Source: Treponema sp. (GTDB taxonomy: Bacteria; Spirochaetota; Spirochaetia; Treponematales; Breznakiellaceae). From it: a stretch of 7,135 nt of DNA. The stretch spans positions 1 to 7,135 of the forward strand of contig JAITQR010000329.1 in assembly GCA_031288815.1 (NCBI GenBank). Reading direction: 5' to 3'. The notes under the pieces were generated by a model that worked only from the letters and a program-made list of their open reading frames with translations, was not told the origin of the DNA and searched no databases. A program made the position numbers and the translations under genes. Numbering within the stretch: the first letter of the stretch is position 1; the number at the start of each line of letters is the position of its first letter. Below, in pieces: positions 5,769-7,135 of this stretch.

Positions 5769-6788
5769 TCAATCCGCGATTTTTCCCTCCGGATCCCAGA
5801 GATCTTCCCAGCCTTTGGCGCCGGGCCAGAGGAAAACCTGGCCTTTCACCAGGCGGCAGTTTTTGTCGGCTCTCGCCATGGCGTCCATCTCCGCCTGGGT
5901 GAGGGGGTCTTCGGTGACGCAACGGAGATTGGCGGCGTAGTTTTTCTCGTGAACCGAGAAGGGGATGGGGACGCTTCCCCGCTGGACGGCCCACTTGAGG
6001 CAGACCAGCGCGGGGTGTATCCCGTGGGCCCTGGCAACGGCGGCCACTTCGGGCAGTTCCGTATCCGCCACATCTTCCGGGCTCTTATCCCGGTCGGGAC
6101 GGTTGGGGGAACCAATAGGGCAGTAGCCTATGACCGTGATGCTATGGTTCCCGCAGTAGTCAAAAAGGGCCTGCTGCTGGAACGAGGGATGCCGCTCCAT
6201 TTCGATAAGATCGGGCTTCACTTGGCACCGGCCCAGTACCGCTTCCAGTTTGGGTATGGTCATATTGGACATGCCGAGGTGTTTAGCCAGCCCCATGCGG
6301 TATATCCGTTCCATCCGGGCCCAGGTTGCCATAAAGGCGTCGGCGGAAAAGGGTACCGAGTCAGGGTTCCGGCTGTCCCCGGAGGCCTGGGGAGCGTGGT
6401 AATTGGGGAAAGGCCAGTGGACAAAGTAAGCGTCCACATAGTCCAGCCGCAGATCTCTGAGGCTTTTGGCCAGAGAAAGCAGCACATCCCCCCTGCCGTG
6501 CATATCGTTCCAGACCTTGGAGGTGATAAAAAGTTCCTCCCGTTTTACCCATCCCTCCTTAAAGGCATCGTCAAAGACCTTCCCGATCCGCGCCTCGTTT
6601 CCGTATACCGATGCGCAGTCAAAGAGCCGGTATCCCCGGCGCAGAGCCCCCGCCACCGCCGAGGATACTTCCTCCGCCCCGTAACGGTCGGAACCGAAAG
6701 TCCCCATGCCGATGGCGGGAATTCTTCCACCCCCCGCCAGTTTCAGGGACGGTACTTTTTGGGGATCCGCGGCGTCCATTCCCGCCAT
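5769..6788 (-). CDS. Aldo/keto reductase family oxidoreductase
   Basis: This 339-residue protein is a cytoplasmic NAD(P)-dependent carbonyl reductase or alcohol dehydrogenase of the AKR superfamily. The barrel starts with RIPAIGMGTFG (22-32). The catalytic tetrad is complete: Asp57 and Tyr62 in LFDCASVYGNEARIG, Lys91 in LFITSKVW, and His124 in YFVHWPFP. Later landmarks are LGMSNMTIPKLEAVL (171-185), VIGYCPIGSPNRP (219-231) and the cofactor loop VPIPFSVHEKNYAANL (273-288). In that loop many AKRs have IPKS, whereas here Phe277 replaces Lys, which may alter NADPH preference. The ATG at 6786-6788 overlaps the preceding gene's stop by one base, and GAGGAG (6802-6797) lies eight bases upstream. A longer open frame upstream runs through the alcohol dehydrogenase and is not real coding. 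The true substrate is unknown; aldose, ketose or polyol are all possible. Confidence 0.9.
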   Translation of the reverse strand: MAGMDAADPQKVPSLKLAGGGRIPAIGMGTFGSDRYGAEEVSSAVAGALRRGYRLFDCASVYGNEARIGKVFDDAFKEGWVKREELFITSKVWNDMHGRGDVLLSLAKSLRDLRLDYVDAYFVHWPFPNYHAPQASGDSRNPDSVPFSADAFMATWARMERIYRMGLAKHLGMSNMTIPKLEAVLGRCQVKPDLIEMERHPSFQQQALFDYCGNHSITVIGYCPIGSPNRPDRDKSPEDVADTELPEVAAVARAHGIHPALVCLKWAVQRGSVPIPFSVHEKNYAANLRCVTEDPLTQAEMDAMARADKNCRLVKGQVFLWPGAKGWEDLWDPEGKIAD

Positions 6789-7135
6789 TATTTCAGCTCC
6801 TCGTCGAAACAGACCGCCACCTTGCCGCAGTTCCCCTCGGCCATGGTCTGGTAGGCCTCGGCGGCCTTTTCCAGGGGGAAGCGGTGGGTAATGAGGGTTT
6901 CGGGGTGAATATCCCAGCGGACCAGTTCCTCCACCAGATCCTCCATAAGCCAGATACTGGTAACCCAACTGCCGTATATGCTCTTTTGGGGATGGATGAT
7001 ATCGGGGCTGGGGTTGAAGTGAACCGTGCCTCCTTCCCCCACAAAGGCGATTTTGCCCCACTGGCGGGTGGCCCGGATAGCGGTGGCCCGGCCCGCGTCA
7101 TTGGCGGAGGCGTCAAAGGCCCGTTCCACCCCCCG
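6788..7135 (-). CDS. Zinc-type alcohol dehydrogenase (MDR family), C-terminal part
   Basis: The last 115 residues of a medium-chain dehydrogenase/reductase are present; the gene runs off the right edge. The visible part starts inside the nucleotide-binding Rossmann domain (VERAFDASAN, then the strand GKIAFVGEGG). It goes on to the substrate-domain return with SIYGSWVTSIWLMEDLVEEL and the C-terminal signature LITHRFPLEKAAEAYQTMAEG, ending in GKVAVCF, typical of sorbitol, threonine or alcohol dehydrogenases. Catalytic zinc ligands and the GxGxxG motif would lie in the missing part, so zinc dependence is inferred from the family. A GTG at 7127-7129 is internal, not the start: the frame is open and family-like up to the window edge. 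Its stop overlaps the aldo/keto reductase start (TAATG), so the two form one operon. Confidence 0.88.
   Translation of the reverse strand, partial: RGVERAFDASANDAGRATAIRATRQWGKIAFVGEGGTVHFNPSPDIIHPQKSIYGSWVTSIWLMEDLVEELVRWDIHPETLITHRFPLEKAAEAYQTMAEGNCGKVAVCFDEELK

Noticed and set aside
6789..7061. A 430-residue reading of the aldo/keto reductase with a 91-residue N-terminal extension
   Set aside because: The extension is an out-of-frame reading of the alcohol dehydrogenase, rich in Gly, Arg and Pro. The ATG at 6788 has a good ribosome site and begins just before the conserved AKR N-terminus.
1..7135. tRNA, rRNA, CRISPR array, complete transposon or integrase
   Set aside because: No cloverleaf-like segment, spaced direct-repeat array, transposase motif or terminal inverted repeat was seen on either strand.

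Overview
The window looks like an anaerobic bacterial chromosome. The evidence is a two-subunit indolepyruvate:ferredoxin oxidoreductase, a molbindin and NAD(P)-dependent oxidoreductases, in GC-rich sequence with compact gene spacing. My impression of the protein style is a Treponema-like spirochaete, but this cannot be proven from the window and no marker gene is present.

Left part (1 to about 1075). The first ~600 bases are visibly AT-rich and unlike the rest. They hold the 3' part of an unrecognised gene (2-376) whose reading seems to continue in the -1 frame through an in-phase T TTA AAG heptamer at 355-361. Base composition then changes at about 600. From there to 1075 I see only gene remnants: a protein-like open frame on the minus strand (489-785) and a short C-terminal-looking frame on the plus strand (792-974). 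This resembles an eroded or recently acquired segment joined to the core chromosome.

Middle part (1076-5581). A 70-residue single-TOBE molbindin (mop, plus) faces argA (minus; amino-acid-kinase plus GNAT N-acetylglutamate synthase, first step of arginine synthesis). A bulged hairpin with a U-run between them could end argA transcription. argA contains an in-frame triple 15-bp repeat in a variable loop. argA diverges from iorA-iorB (plus). These are translationally coupled and encode the alpha and beta subunits of indolepyruvate:ferredoxin oxidoreductase, which turns aryl pyruvates from aromatic amino acids into aryl-acetyl-CoA, CO2 and reduced ferredoxin. A near-consensus sigma-70-type promoter lies upstream of iorA.

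Right part (5582-7135). A 187-bp convergent spacer carries a cluster of inverted repeats, including a perfect 12-bp stem. Beyond it, on the minus strand, an aldo/keto reductase overlaps by one base the end of a zinc-type alcohol dehydrogenase that runs off the window. The two are probably co-transcribed dehydrogenases of carbohydrate or alcohol metabolism.

I did not find a clear new multi-gene system. The most unusual items are the possible -1 frameshift at the left edge, the composition junction with unidentified fragments, and the inverted-repeat cluster after iorB.
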